From positions 110,735-174,734 of the forward strand of contig NZ_MXQF01000011.1 in the NCBI RefSeq assembly GCF_002165575.1: DNA of 64,000 nucleotides, read 5' to 3'. The notes under the pieces were generated by a model that saw only the letters and a program-made list of their open reading frames with translations, did no database searches and had not been told where the DNA came from. Below, one piece after another: positions 37,564-46,836 of this stretch. The number at the start of each line of letters is the position of its first letter. Position 1 is the stretch's first letter. A program made the position numbers and the translations under genes. Origin of the DNA: Pseudoalteromonas sp. A601. Its GTDB lineage: Bacteria > Pseudomonadota > Gammaproteobacteria > Enterobacterales > Alteromonadaceae.

Positions 37564-38100
37564 GTGCAAAAAACACAGGGTTCAAGAGTGAAAACAAAGA
37601 TTTTGGTATTGCTAACGATAATTTTATTCAGCTTTTATGGTTATTCAGGTGATAAAAAAATTTATACTTGGAAGGATAAAAATGGCGCTGTTGTTTTTTC
37701 TGACACACCTAAAGTGGGTGCGCAGGAAGTTAAACTAACAAGTCAAATTCTTGCTATGCCTACCACTGACACCAGTATCTTAAATGAAGCCAAACCTGCC
37801 GCCGCCAAAAGCTTTAAAATTGTCGTCGCATCTCCAGCCCATGAAGAAACTGTTAGAGAAAATACCGGCTCAGTGTATGTGACCAGCCGAATTTCACCAC
37901 GCTTTGAGAATGGCTTTACAATTCAATTATTCGTTGATGGCGTAGCCTACGCAGAGCCAAGCAACACTAGCACCTTTGCACTTCGTAACGTTGACCGCGG
38001 CGAACATTCCTTACAAGTTAAATTATTTGACCCAAAAGGCAATGTACTATCGGCTAGCCCCAAGAGTGTATTCTTTATGCATCGGCAGTCATCATTATAG
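37564..38100 (+). CDS. DUF4124 domain protein, exported
   Basis: A protein of up to 178 residues with a signal peptide or membrane anchor (TKILVLLTIILFSFYGYSG), a DUF4124 domain (KKIYTWKDKNGAVVFSDTPKVGAQEV, about 31-57) and a C-terminal beta-sandwich-like part with VTSRISPRFENGFTIQLFVDG. Function unknown; the family is common in proteobacterial periplasm. Both candidate starts are GTG: 37564, or 37588, which gives MKTKILVLL and a better signal sequence. It sits between glnA and ntrB, a location known from other gammaproteobacteria. A second DUF4124 gene lies at 46837. Confidence 0.75.
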   Translation: MQKTQGSRVKTKILVLLTIILFSFYGYSGDKKIYTWKDKNGAVVFSDTPKVGAQEVKLTSQILAMPTTDTSILNEAKPAAAKSFKIVVASPAHEETVRENTGSVYVTSRISPRFENGFTIQLFVDGVAYAEPSNTSTFALRNVDRGEHSLQVKLFDPKGNVLSASPKSVFFMHRQSSL

Positions 38101-38168
38101 CCTACGCTATTTTTTATAATGACGCTCTGATTATAAATATATGTGCTAAGCTGCTAGCTATCATCAAC

Positions 38169-38183
38169 GCACTAAAATGGTGC
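38169..38183. promoter_or_regulatory. NtrC-type operator overlapping the ntrB ribosome site
   Basis: GCACTAAAATGGTGC differs by one base from the perfect site upstream of glnA. It ends 4 bases before the ntrB start codon. At this position bound NtrC would be expected to block transcription or initiation rather than act as an enhancer, so it looks like an autoregulatory site. Confidence 0.75.
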
Positions 38184-38187
38184 AACA

Positions 38188-39258
38188 ATGTCCAATAATA
38201 AAAAATTCAGCCCTGAACTATTAACCAGTATTTGGAAAAATCTAACAACTGCGGTTATTTTACTCGATAAAAATTTCACTTTAGTTTATGTCAATGACAG
38301 TGCAAGTGAACTATTAGGGCTCGGCCCCAAACGCATTCTTAATCAGCCTTTTGATAACCTGTTTAACTACCATTCCGTAGACTTAGAACGCATTGCTAAA
38401 TACGCTTTAATGGACGGTGTAGATTGCCATCAACATAGAGCTGACGTGGTTTTCGTCGATTCTCGCCATGCAAAACTCGCTATTAGTGCAAGGCGGGTAA
38501 AACTCGATGATGAGTATTATATTTTATTTGAGTGTCGACAAACAGACGATGAAATTCGCCATGATCAAGCATCCAATCAAATGCATCAATATCAAGCTGC
38601 ACGAAACCTCATTCGTGGGCTTGCACACGAAATTAAAAATCCCCTTGGCGGAATTCGCGGAGCGGCGCAATTATTGCAGTATGAGGTTGATCAGCAAGAG
38701 CGCGATCAATGTGCAGAGCTAATTATTGAGCAAGCAGACCGTTTAAGAGAGCTTGTGGATAGGCTTCTTGGCCCGAATCAATTACCACAGAAGTCACACG
38801 GTAATATTCACCAAACATTAGAATCTGTTGTAAAGCTTAGTATGCTCGACAGCAATGCCAATATTAGCCTAGAAAAAGATTACGACCCAAGTATACCTGA
38901 CGTATTTATAGACCAAGGTAAAATTCAGCAAGTCGTATTAAATATTATTCGTAATGCACAACAAGCACTAGTCGATGGCGGGGTAATTAAGCTCAAAACA
39001 CGTATTAGCCATCAACAGCGCCGCCCAGGTAAAGCACCTAAGAAAGCTTTGCTGATCCAAATATCAGATAACGGACCAGGTATTGATAGCAATATTAAAG
39101 AAACCTTATTTTATCCAATGATCACCAATAAAGAAGGTGGCTCAGGTTTAGGGCTCTCAATAGCGCAAACGTTGATAGATCAACACAATGGCTATATCGA
39201 ATGCGATAGCTGGCCTGGTCATACAGAATTTAATATATATCTGCCTTTTGTGGATTAA
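38188..39258 (+). CDS. glnL: Nitrogen regulation sensor histidine kinase NtrB
   Basis: A 356-residue cytoplasmic kinase without membrane spans. A PAS domain (about 12-120; TAVILLDKNFTLVYVNDSASELLG) is followed by the phosphoacceptor helix LIRGLAHEIKNPLGGIRGAAQLL with H147, and an ATPase domain with N box NIIRNAQQAL, G1 ISDNGPGID and G2 GGSGLGLSIAQTL. It phosphorylates NtrC under nitrogen shortage and dephosphorylates it when bound by PII. It precedes ntrC by 16 bases. The NtrC-type dyad before the start suggests feedback control. Confidence 0.94.
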   Translation: MSNNKKFSPELLTSIWKNLTTAVILLDKNFTLVYVNDSASELLGLGPKRILNQPFDNLFNYHSVDLERIAKYALMDGVDCHQHRADVVFVDSRHAKLAISARRVKLDDEYYILFECRQTDDEIRHDQASNQMHQYQAARNLIRGLAHEIKNPLGGIRGAAQLLQYEVDQQERDQCAELIIEQADRLRELVDRLLGPNQLPQKSHGNIHQTLESVVKLSMLDSNANISLEKDYDPSIPDVFIDQGKIQQVVLNIIRNAQQALVDGGVIKLKTRISHQQRRPGKAPKKALLIQISDNGPGIDSNIKETLFYPMITNKEGGSGLGLSIAQTLIDQHNGYIECDSWPGHTEFNIYLPFVD

Positions 39259-39274
39259 TTAATGTGGAGTGCCC

Positions 39275-40660
39275 ATGAAAACAGTTTGGCTTGTTGATGA
39301 CGATGCATCTATTCGCTTCGTATTAGAAAAAGCGCTTTCTCGTGCCGGGTTTAATACAGAAAGTTTTGCCAATGCACAAGATGTATTGAGCGCACTAAAA
39401 TTTAGCCAACCAACGGTACTTGTCTCTGACGTACGTATGCCTGGCATGGATGGTATGGCATTACTAGAGTTAATCGCAGAGCAAAACCCTGGCTTACCTG
39501 TGATTATAATGACCGCTCATTCAGATTTAGACTCTGCGGTTAATGCCTTTCAAAAAGGGGCGTTCGAATATCTGGCCAAACCGTTTGACTTAAATGAAGC
39601 CGTTGCTTTAGTTGAAAGTGCCTGTCGTGCAAATTCTGCGAAGAAGACTAAACGCAAGGCTGCTCCGCCTAAAAGTGCACATATCATTGGTGAAGCCCCC
39701 GCAATGCAAGAGGTGTTTCGTGCTATTGGTAAGTTATCAGCTTCGAGTATGAGTGTATTGATTAATGGAGAGTCAGGCACAGGTAAAGAGCTTGTCGCAA
39801 GTGCCTTACATAATCACAGCCCGCGTAAAGAAAATCAATTTATCGCGCTTAACATGGCCGCCATACCTAAAGAACTAGTTGAGTCTGAGTTGTTCGGACA
39901 TGAAAAAGGCGCTTTCACTGGGGCAGATAGTGTTCGCAAAGGTCGCTTCGAGCAGGCTAACGGCGGTACTCTATTTTTAGATGAAATAGGCGATATGCCA
40001 TTAGATGTACAAACTCGCTTATTACGCGTATTAGCGGATGGTGAATTTTATCGTGTGGGTGGCCATCAAAGCATTAAGGTTGATGTACGTATCATAGCCG
40101 CAACACACCAAAACCTTGAAGACCTAGTTAAACAAGGTAAATTTAGGGATGATTTATTTCATCGTTTGAATGTTGTTCGCCTTCGACTCCCTGCTTTACG
40201 TGAACGTACCGAAGATATTGAACGGTTAGCACAGCACTTTTTACACAAAAGCGCTAAAGATTTACAAGTAGAAAGCAAAATACTGAGTCCTAAAGCAACT
40301 GAACAGCTACGCCTATTCGGCTGGCCAGGCAATGTGCGTCAATTAGAAAACACCTGCCGCTGGTTAACTGTAATGGCTCCGGGTGAGCTTATAAGTGAGC
40401 AAGATTTACCACCCGAAATTCTCGAAGCCGAAGTTTCTCAACAAGAGGGTGACTGGTTAGATTCGTTCCAACAATGGTTAAATCAAGAGCTGAAACAAGG
40501 TAAACAGAACATTTGGCCAAACGTACAGGCACAACTAGAAACCCGCTTAATTAAAACGGCTTTAGCTAACTGTGCTGGACACAAGCAAGAAGCGGCAGTT
40601 AAGATTGGCTGGGGGCGCAATACATTGACCCGTAAATTAAAAGAGCGCAATATTAGTTAA
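39275..40660 (+). CDS. glnG: Nitrogen regulation response regulator NtrC
   Basis: About 461 residues. The receiver domain begins MKTVWLVDDDASIRFVLEKAL with phospho-acceptor D52 (LVSDVRMPG). The sigma-54 AAA+ domain has Walker A GESGTGKE, the sigma-54-contacting loop GAFTGAD and Walker B GGTLFLDEIGD. A Fis-type helix-turn-helix ends the protein (ALANCAGHKQEAAVKIGWGRNTLTRKL). The start is the ATG at 39275, five bases after TGGAG; the GTG six bases earlier overlaps that ribosome site. It activates sigma-54 promoters such as glnA's. Confidence 0.95.
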   Translation: MKTVWLVDDDASIRFVLEKALSRAGFNTESFANAQDVLSALKFSQPTVLVSDVRMPGMDGMALLELIAEQNPGLPVIIMTAHSDLDSAVNAFQKGAFEYLAKPFDLNEAVALVESACRANSAKKTKRKAAPPKSAHIIGEAPAMQEVFRAIGKLSASSMSVLINGESGTGKELVASALHNHSPRKENQFIALNMAAIPKELVESELFGHEKGAFTGADSVRKGRFEQANGGTLFLDEIGDMPLDVQTRLLRVLADGEFYRVGGHQSIKVDVRIIAATHQNLEDLVKQGKFRDDLFHRLNVVRLRLPALRERTEDIERLAQHFLHKSAKDLQVESKILSPKATEQLRLFGWPGNVRQLENTCRWLTVMAPGELISEQDLPPEILEAEVSQQEGDWLDSFQQWLNQELKQGKQNIWPNVQAQLETRLIKTALANCAGHKQEAAVKIGWGRNTLTRKLKERNIS

Positions 40661-40688
40661 ACAAGATGACTAACGGTATTGATGCGCC

Positions 40689-41147
40689 ATGAAGCTGATC
40701 GAGCACATTCCATTAATAAAACAGATGGAAATTATCAATAGACTGAATTTTTTTAAAGAGTTTACCCTTAATGAGCGGCAGGTATTACTTGAATCATTCA
40801 GTCATTTATATTTAGTTCATCAAAATCGGTTTCTATTTAAACAATACGATAACGATAAGCAACTCTATATTGTTCTTAGTGGCGCCATTATGGTCTTTAA
40901 ACATAGCCATCTAGTGGATTTAGGTACTATAGAACCTGGTGAGTTTATTGGCGAAGGTGCATTTATTAATAACCGAGAGCGCAGCACCAGTGCCCGGGCA
41001 AAAAGCGACACCATTGTACTTGCCATTACGGCTGAGGCACTGACACGCTTACCTAACGTCATCCGCGAGAAAATTAAAGACCGCATTATTGAAGGTATGA
41101 GCGAGCGTATTGCTAAGCTTAGTGCGCATATTGAAAACCACCCTTAA
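40689..41147 (+). CDS. Cyclic nucleotide-binding domain protein
   Basis: A 152-residue protein comprising one cNMP-binding beta-barrel. FFKEFTLNERQVLLESF is followed by LFKQYDNDKQLYIVLSGAIMVFKHSHLVDLGTIEPGEFIGEGAFINNRERSTSARAKSDTIVLAI, which holds the phosphate-binding cassette (GEFIGEGAFINNRERSTSARA). A C-terminal helix (about 118-150) contains no DNA-binding helix-turn-helix, unlike Crp. The Arg/Ser pair suggests that cNMP binding is possible. It follows ntrC by 28 bases and may be part of that transcript. Partner unknown. Its stop overlaps the convergent lipoprotein gene's stop. Confidence 0.75.
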   Translation: MKLIEHIPLIKQMEIINRLNFFKEFTLNERQVLLESFSHLYLVHQNRFLFKQYDNDKQLYIVLSGAIMVFKHSHLVDLGTIEPGEFIGEGAFINNRERSTSARAKSDTIVLAITAEALTRLPNVIREKIKDRIIEGMSERIAKLSAHIENHP

Positions 41148-41809
41148 TCCATATACACGACCTGCAACGAACAGTTTAGCCAACTTGGCTTATTAACATG
41201 CGCTGTGATTGTGTATGTATCTGATGACTTAAGGCCAAAAGGAGTCGCAACCAATGGCTTTGAATGAGTATAAGTTTGTGAGTAATTACTGTAATAGATA
41301 ACCAAATAACCATATAAGTACTCCCACTGCAAAATCACCTTTGCTCCGCTGGCTAACGTGAACTGGGCATGTTGAGAAGTAAAACTCACCGCTAAATCGT
41401 TATCCTCATCCTTTTCACATTCGCTGGTACGTACAGTTTTCGGCATAGTAAATGTTTTATCTGGATCTACATTTTTTAGATAAAAACCAATATTACCATC
41501 ACCATAAAAATGATTTGCGCGTGTTGTATAACTTATTTCAGGTTGGTATCCCAGCGCTTGCATAATGGCCGCTAACTGCTGCGTTTGTGTGCGTAAAATC
41601 TTGTCATTTGCTAACATCAATGTCGCAGCACCAAACTCTCTTGGCACCTCAAGCTCGACATACTCATAAGGTAGTGATTGTGCTTTTAGAGCCACATCAA
41701 GCTGCTGACGTTGTTCATCCTGCAAGTTTTCGCTAAAAATATAAACGGTGGGTTGTTGGCATGCAGCCAAAAATGCGAGCAAAATAAATATTAAAAGTCC
41801 ATTTTTCAT
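41144..41809 (-). CDS. Lipoprotein of unknown function with sequestered ribosome site
   Basis: The chosen start is the ATG at 41809, one base after the full-length Shine-Dalgarno GGAGGTGAT. The longer reading adds four residues and would start inside that site. The product is about 221 residues with lipobox FLAAC (Cys about 17), then an N-terminal part with SENLQDEQRQQLDVALKAQSLPYEYVELE and a C-terminal beta-rich half with cysteines (RTSECEKDEDND, SWLNCSLQV) that probably form a disulfide. The N-terminal part resembles a small ferredoxin-like subdomain. No family was recognised. Translation is probably controlled by the hairpin at 41811-41852. Confidence 0.7.
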   Translation of the reverse strand: MKNGLLIFILLAFLAACQQPTVYIFSENLQDEQRQQLDVALKAQSLPYEYVELEVPREFGAATLMLANDKILRTQTQQLAAIMQALGYQPEISYTTRANHFYGDGNIGFYLKNVDPDKTFTMPKTVRTSECEKDEDNDLAVSFTSQHAQFTLASGAKVILQWEYLYGYLVIYYSNYSQTYTHSKPLVATPFGLKSSDTYTITAHVNKPSWLNCSLQVVYMD

Positions 41810-41810
41810 G

Positions 41811-41852
41811 ATCACCTCCAAATGATTACACTTGTAGTCTATTGGAGGTGAT
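41811..41852 (-). promoter_or_regulatory. Hairpin sequestering a full Shine-Dalgarno sequence
   Basis: On the minus strand ATCACCTCCA (41852-41843) pairs perfectly over 10 bp with TGGAGGTGAT (41820-41811), with a 22-base loop. The 3' arm is the ribosome site of the lipoprotein gene. The 5' arm is a copy of the 16S rRNA 3'-end anti-SD sequence. It begins 14 bases after the stop codon of the upstream small gene on the same strand, so it could regulate initiation by temperature, ligand, protein or coupling. Confidence 0.8.
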
Positions 41853-41865
41853 TATTAAAAGCAAC

Positions 41866-42153
41866 TTAATTCATTTGACTGTTTAACCACGCATCGACAC
41901 TTTGGCGGGTGTATAACACATCTTTAAACAAGCGATGACGTTCGAACTTAAGCAAACGCTCTTTGTTATTATCCCCACTTACTAATTGACTATGGTTATC
42001 GTTAAATTTTGAAATAACCGAAAAGCCCTTTTGTGTACTTTGCGGTTGTTGCTTCACTATTTTTGTAAGGTGTGTCCTGACATCATCGGCAGTTAACATA
42101 TCCGAGTTATTTAAACCCATTAACTCTTTTCGCATTGCTAATCTTACGCCCAT
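41866..42153 (-). CDS. Small hypothetical protein
   Basis: A 95-residue, basic, soluble protein: MGVRLAMRKELMGLNNSDMLTADDVRTHL and QKGFSVISKFNDNHSQLVSGDNN. The C-terminal part is rich in Arg/Lys (KERLLKFERHRLFKDVLYTRQSV), consistent with a nucleic-acid-binding or ribosome-associated role, but no family is recognised. The start has a good ribosome site (AATGGAGTAGAAA before ATG). It ends 14 bases before the RBS hairpin of the next gene, with which it is likely co-transcribed. Upstream 42154-42422 is AT-rich without visible motifs. Confidence 0.55.
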   Translation of the reverse strand: MGVRLAMRKELMGLNNSDMLTADDVRTHLTKIVKQQPQSTQKGFSVISKFNDNHSQLVSGDNNKERLLKFERHRLFKDVLYTRQSVDAWLNSQMN

Positions 42154-42422
42154 TTTCTACTCCATTTCAATGTAATAGCACTTACATTTGGTTACTGCTA
42201 TCTAGCGTTGATAAAATTTGAATCATGTATTGGCAAATAACCGGCCAGATTTAAGAGCTGCAGCTTAACCTTCAATTACTGCAGTTTTTTTAAAGACCCA
42301 GAAAAAACTAAAAAAGTTTAAAATAAAATTCAGCTTAATTTTTTTCACTGCACAAGGTGTGATGCAAAATTCGCTCTAAGTCTTTATAATAAAGGCTATG
42401 CCCTACCTCACTGAGACCAAAT

Positions 42423-42803
42423 ATGAACGATGAATACATTGAAATAGAATTAGAAGAAGAACCCATTGAACTATGCAAGTTACTCAAAGTTCTTGATTTA
42501 GTTGAAGGTGGTGGCCAAGCAAAGAACCTAATTAGTGAAGGCTACGTGGGTGTTAACCATGAAATATGTACAATAAAGCGGAAAAAATTATACAGTGGCG
42601 ATGTACTTGAGTTTGATGGTGAATGGTTTCAATTAACGTTAAGTGAAGATGCTACTCCGGCTCAAAGACCAGTACAAAATACGCAACCTGAGGTAACAAA
42701 AACAAGCACTACAGAAGCAACACCGGCTAAAAGTAAGCGCAAACGCACTAAAAAGCCAAAAGTAGATGAAAAAACAGGTCGTCGGCCTATTTCATTTGGT
42801 TAA
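42423..42803 (+). CDS. S4-domain RNA-binding protein with basic tail (YbcJ-like)
   Basis: A 126-residue protein. Residues 1-75 are an S4 RNA-binding domain: EPIELCKLLKVLDLVEGGGQAKNLISEGYVGVNHE, with the G-x-A-K-x-L-I pattern, as in E. coli YbcJ. A Thr/Pro-rich linker and a basic tail (KSKRKRTKKPKVDEKTGRR) extend it by about 50 residues. The S4 fold binds structured RNA. The tail suggests added rRNA or tRNA affinity. Partner RNA unknown. Single gene. Confidence 0.8.
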   Translation: MNDEYIEIELEEEPIELCKLLKVLDLVEGGGQAKNLISEGYVGVNHEICTIKRKKLYSGDVLEFDGEWFQLTLSEDATPAQRPVQNTQPEVTKTSTTEATPAKSKRKRTKKPKVDEKTGRRPISFG

Positions 42804-42888
42804 TTGATTTAAGCCCACGCCTTAGCTTGTAAATTAACTCACCGTCGTCTTTAATTACCTTTTTAAAATAATAATTAAGAAGGTAATT

Positions 42889-43317
42889 ATGGCGAACCCT
42901 CCCCCGCCAAACTGGCTAAAAAGCACCGCTTGGGCAGCGCTTGTTTGGAATTTATTAGGTGTTATTGCCTTTATCATACAGATGCTGATGACACCTGAAA
43001 TGATAAATAAACTTCCTGTAGAACAACAAGCTGCATATTCTAACATTCCTCTTTGGTCAACAGTTGCATTCGCAATTGCGGTATTTGGAGGCACCTTTGG
43101 CTCGATACTTTTAATTCTTAAGCGCTCCCTTGCTCGCAGTGTATTTGCATCATCGTTGGCGGCTATTGCCGTACAGCAATTTTATAACTTTATTATCATC
43201 AACAGTATAGAACTGCTTGGCGCAAGTGCCGTTTTTATGCCTATGTTTGTCATTATCATCGCGATATTACTTCTGTTAGTCAGTCATAAAGGCGTTAAAC
43301 AAGGCTGGTTAAAATAA
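42889..43317 (+). CDS. Four-span inner-membrane protein of unknown function
   Basis: A 142-residue hydrophobic protein with four predicted spans: WAALVWNLLGVIAFIIQML, STVAFAIAVFGGTFGSILLIL, SLAAIAVQQFYNFIIINSI and VFMPMFVIIIAILLLLV, and a proline-rich N-terminus (PPPPNWLK). The aromatic/asparagine signature WNLLG in the first span recurs in a family of small uncharacterised proteobacterial proteins, sometimes labelled sugar transporter without evidence. Function unknown. Upstream of acnA but separated by 224 bases. Confidence 0.65.
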   Translation: MANPPPPNWLKSTAWAALVWNLLGVIAFIIQMLMTPEMINKLPVEQQAAYSNIPLWSTVAFAIAVFGGTFGSILLILKRSLARSVFASSLAAIAVQQFYNFIIINSIELLGASAVFMPMFVIIIAILLLLVSHKGVKQGWLK

Positions 43318-43467
43318 TTTTATTGAGAGTCTCCTTCCTGATACTGACTACTTGAAATATGAAAATTAAGGACCAGATCAATTAAATAAAGTGTATTAAA
43401 ATAATACAATTTTATTTTGGTATGCACTTTGCAATTGATTAAATAATGAAGAGGTTACGCTATTAAG

Positions 43468-43483
43468 TAAGCGAGTAAGCGAT
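43468..43483. repeat. Two octamer copies in the acnA leader
   Basis: GTAAGCGA GTAAGCGA belongs to the same octamer family (GTNNGCGA) as the arrays at 30577 and 63971. Here it stands about 60 bases before a start codon. Confidence 0.6.
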
Positions 43484-43541
43484 TAAATTTACAATTTAAG
43501 GATATTCACCATACCTAACCGGTACCATAAAGGGGCATATA

Positions 43542-46289
43542 ATGAGCAATAGTTTTGACACCCAAAAACAACTCACAATTAACGGTGAGCAATTTCACAT
43601 TCATTCATTACAAGGACTCGGGGATAAAGCCAAGCGACTACCTTTTTCGCTCAAGATTTTGCTTGAAAACTTGTTACGTAATGAAGATGACGTCAATATA
43701 AAAAAGCAAGACATTGAAGCTTTACTTGATTGGGACCCTCAGGCTAAACCCAGCGCCGAAGTGGCATTTACTCCCGCGCGTGTGGTAATGCAGGATTTTA
43801 CAGGTGTGCCAGCAATTGTTGATTTAGCCGCAATGCGTGATGCCATGGAAAAACTCGGTGGTGATCCGGCGAAAATAAATCCGCTTTCTCCTGCGGAACT
43901 TGTTATCGATCACTCAGTACAAGTTGATGGTTACGGCGATGATGGCGCATTTGATTTAAATGCCAAACTCGAATATGAACGCAATAAAGAACGTTATGAA
44001 TTTTTACGTTGGGGCCAAACTGCTTTTGATAATTTAAAAGTAGTGCCACCAGCTACAGGTATCGTTCACCAAGTAAACTTAGAGTATTTAGCCCGTGTCG
44101 TATTTAATGAAGAGCGCAACGGCCAAAAGTTTGCCTACCCTGACACGCTCGTTGGTACCGACTCCCACACGACTATGATCAATGGCTTAGGCGTGCTTGG
44201 CTGGGGGGTAGGTGGCATAGAAGCCGAAGCGGCTATGCTTGGTCAGCCTATAAGCTTATTGATCCCACAAGTGGTCGGTATGAAGCTTGACGGTCGCCTA
44301 CCTGAGGGAACCACAGCAACTGATTTAGTGTTGACTGTGACTGAAATGCTGCGCAACCATGGCGTTGTAGGTAAATTTGTTGAATTCTATGGTGATGGCC
44401 TTGCTGATTTACCATTAGCTGATCGCGCGACGATCGCTAACATGGCACCGGAGTATGGTGCTACCTGCGGTATATTCCCAATTGATGACGAAACAATTAA
44501 TTATTTACGCTTAACTAACCGTGATGAAACGCAATTAAAGCTCATTGAAGATTACGCCAAGCACCAAGGTTTATGGCGTAATGCTGGTGACGAAGCTAAT
44601 TACACCGATAAGCTAGAATTAAAACTTGATGACGTAGTGCCGAGTTTAGCTGGCCCTAAACGCCCACAAGACAGAATCGCTCTTGATAAAGCTGGCGATA
44701 TAATTGGCGAGCACTTAAAAGGCTTTCAAGATGAGCGAATAGCCTCTCGAGATAAAAGCGATGAACAACAGGCTCGTATCGAAAGTGAAGGGCCAACTAC
44801 AAACCCAGATGAACCGGTTGATGAAGCGCAATTTATGGGTGCTGCAAAAGTTAGTTTTAAAGGCCAAGAATTTGAGCTGAATGATGGTGCATGTGTAATT
44901 GCAGCCATAACTAGCTGTACTAACACCTCTAATCCAAGTGTAATTTTAGCTGCCGGTTTAGTCGCACAAAAAGCACGCCAATTAGGCATTAATGTAAAAC
45001 CTTGGGTCAAAACCTCACTAGCACCGGGCTCACAAGTAGTCACAGACTACTTGAAAAGCGCTGAGCTAATGGATGATTTAGAAGCATTAGGGTTTAACCT
45101 TGTTGGCTATGGCTGTACTACATGTATTGGTAATTCAGGGCCACTACCTGATGAAATTTCTGAAGCAATTCAAAAACACAAGTTAGTGGTAAGCTCTATA
45201 CTATCGGGTAACAGGAACTTTGAAGGACGGATTCACCAAGATGTAAAGATGAACTTTTTAGCGTCTCCACCTTTAGTAGTTGCTTATGCAATTGCAGGGC
45301 GTACCAATATCGATGTATACAATGAGCCTTTAGCGCAAGATAGCAACGGCAATGACATTTATCTTAAAAATATTTGGCCAAGTGTCAGTGAAGTAAACGA
45401 GCTTGTGAAGAAGACAGTTACAAAAGAAATGTTTGCTAGCAGCTACGGTAATGTTTACAAAGGTGATGAACGCTGGCAACAAATTAAAATACCTGATGGC
45501 AAATTATATGACTGGAATGATGCTTCTACCTACATCAAAAAAGCGCCATTTTTTGATGGTATGAGTGTTGAACCACCGGGTATTCCAAACATTAGCGGCG
45601 CACGCTGTTTGGCTAAACTAGGTGACTCAGTGACCACCGATCATATTTCACCTGCTGGTGCGATTAAAGCTAGTGCACCTGCTGGCGAATACTTACAACG
45701 CCATGGAGTTGAAAAATCACAGTTCAATTCCTACGGTTCTCGCCGTGGTAACCATGAAGTGATGATGCGCGGCACTTTTGCCAATGTAAGATTAAAGAAC
45801 TTACTTGCACCAGGTACTGAAGGAGGCGTTACACGCACGCAACCCGATAATGAACTTGCTAGTATTTTCGACGCAGCAATGGCATACCAAAAACAAGGTA
45901 TACCTTTAGTCGTTCTTGCTGGGGCTGAGTATGGCACGGGCTCATCGCGAGATTGGGCTGCTAAGGGCTCTTTATTATTAGGTGTTAAAGCCGTGATTGC
46001 ACAGAGTTACGAGCGCATTCACCGCTCTAATTTAATAGGTATGGGCGTATTACCTTTACAATTTAAAGATGGTGAAAGTCATGAGTCACTGGAGCTTACA
46101 GGTCAAGAGCAGTTTGATATTGAAGGCTTGTATGACAAAACGGATGAAGTAAGCGTTATTGTCACCAATAGTGAAGGTAAGCAAGTGAGCTTTAGCGCCG
46201 ATGTGCGTATTGATACACCAAAAGAGTGGGACTACTACAAGCATGGCGGCATCTTACAATATGTATTAAGAAATATGCTGCAAGAGTAA
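43542..46289 (+). CDS. acnA: Aconitate hydratase A
   Basis: A 915-residue [4Fe-4S] aconitase, about 24 longer than E. coli AcnA. Cluster ligands are in [12 protein letters not shown] and [51 protein letters not shown] and [17 protein letters not shown] are conserved, and [12 protein letters not shown] lies in the swivelling C-terminal domain. The length difference lies in an acidic insertion at about 390-425 ([20 protein letters not shown]...). It interconverts citrate and isocitrate. A short octamer pair (GTAAGCGAGTAAGCGA) lies in the leader at 43468-43483. Confidence 0.94.
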   Translation: MSNSFDTQKQLTINGEQFHIHSLQGLGDKAKRLPFSLKILLENLLRNEDDVNIKKQDIEALLDWDPQAKPSAEVAFTPARVVMQDFTGVPAIVDLAAMRDAMEKLGGDPAKINPLSPAELVIDHSVQVDGYGDDGAFDLNAKLEYERNKERYEFLRWGQTAFDNLKVVPPATGIVHQVNLEYLARVVFNEERNGQKFAYPDTLVGTDSHTTMINGLGVLGWGVGGIEAEAAMLGQPISLLIPQVVGMKLDGRLPEGTTATDLVLTVTEMLRNHGVVGKFVEFYGDGLADLPLADRATIANMAPEYGATCGIFPIDDETINYLRLTNRDETQLKLIEDYAKHQGLWRNAGDEANYTDKLELKLDDVVPSLAGPKRPQDRIALDKAGDIIGEHLKGFQDERIASRDKSDEQQARIESEGPTTNPDEPVDEAQFMGAAKVSFKGQEFELNDGACVIAAITSCTNTSNPSVILAAGLVAQKARQLGINVKPWVKTSLAPGSQVVTDYLKSAELMDDLEALGFNLVGYGCTTCIGNSGPLPDEISEAIQKHKLVVSSILSGNRNFEGRIHQDVKMNFLASPPLVVAYAIAGRTNIDVYNEPLAQDSNGNDIYLKNIWPSVSEVNELVKKTVTKEMFASSYGNVYKGDERWQQIKIPDGKLYDWNDASTYIKKAPFFDGMSVEPPGIPNISGARCLAKLGDSVTTDHISPAGAIKASAPAGEYLQRHGVEKSQFNSYGSRRGNHEVMMRGTFANVRLKNLLAPGTEGGVTRTQPDNELASIFDAAMAYQKQGIPLVVLAGAEYGTGSSRDWAAKGSLLLGVKAVIAQSYERIHRSNLIGMGVLPLQFKDGESHESLELTGQEQFDIEGLYDKTDEVSVIVTNSEGKQVSFSADVRIDTPKEWDYYKHGGILQYVLRNMLQE

Positions 46290-46395
46290 ATAAACAAATG
46301 GGGTTGCCTAAAATCAACCCCAGTTTGATTCAAAACAAATCACATTTCATATTATTGGCTACACTGAGTTACATAAAAGCTAGGATAACGAGTGT

Positions 46396-46659
46396 ATGCC
46401 TGATCTATCCATCATCAAAATACTTAAAGTATTTATCATCTCAGGGCTGTGCCTAATATTATTAGGTCACTACTTGCTTATGTCTGACTTGTTTGATGCT
46501 ATTAATAGCGTCCAAAGAATTACAATCAGTGCAATATGTATCGCTATCGGGATTTTATTCTCATTACCAACAAAGATTTACTTAACTATTTACCTTATGC
46601 ACCTTGAAGCTAAGCATAAGAAACTGAAAAAGATTGAGCTCACCGTTAAAGATAATTAA
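46396..46659 (+). CDS. Small membrane protein of unknown function
   Basis: An 87-residue protein with two hydrophobic spans (IIKILKVFIISGLCLILLGHYLLM and RITISAICIAIGILFSLPT), then a basic C-terminal tail (HLEAKHKKLKKIELTVKDN). A short 105-base gap follows acnA. No family was recognised and no strong ribosome site is visible, although GATAACGAGTGT precedes the ATG. Coding status is probable but not certain. Confidence 0.5.
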   Translation: MPDLSIIKILKVFIISGLCLILLGHYLLMSDLFDAINSVQRITISAICIAIGILFSLPTKIYLTIYLMHLEAKHKKLKKIELTVKDN

Positions 46660-46836
46660 ACACTTTAGGGTCTTTATTCAGCTATTGCTATGTGTGTATT
46701 ACATCTTAAGTCATATTAAACAAAGTATTACTTATCGCTTCGGACAACAGAAAGCCTCCATCAAAAATTAGCACAAAGTATGATATTAAGCACCTATGAA
46801 ATGCTGAGCTATGCACCTTAAGGTCGTTTAGGTATA

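Noticed and set aside
44726..45043. Minus-strand open frame inside acnA
   Set aside because: The acnA frame is fully conserved across this stretch, including a cluster cysteine; the opposite frame is a codon-bias shadow.
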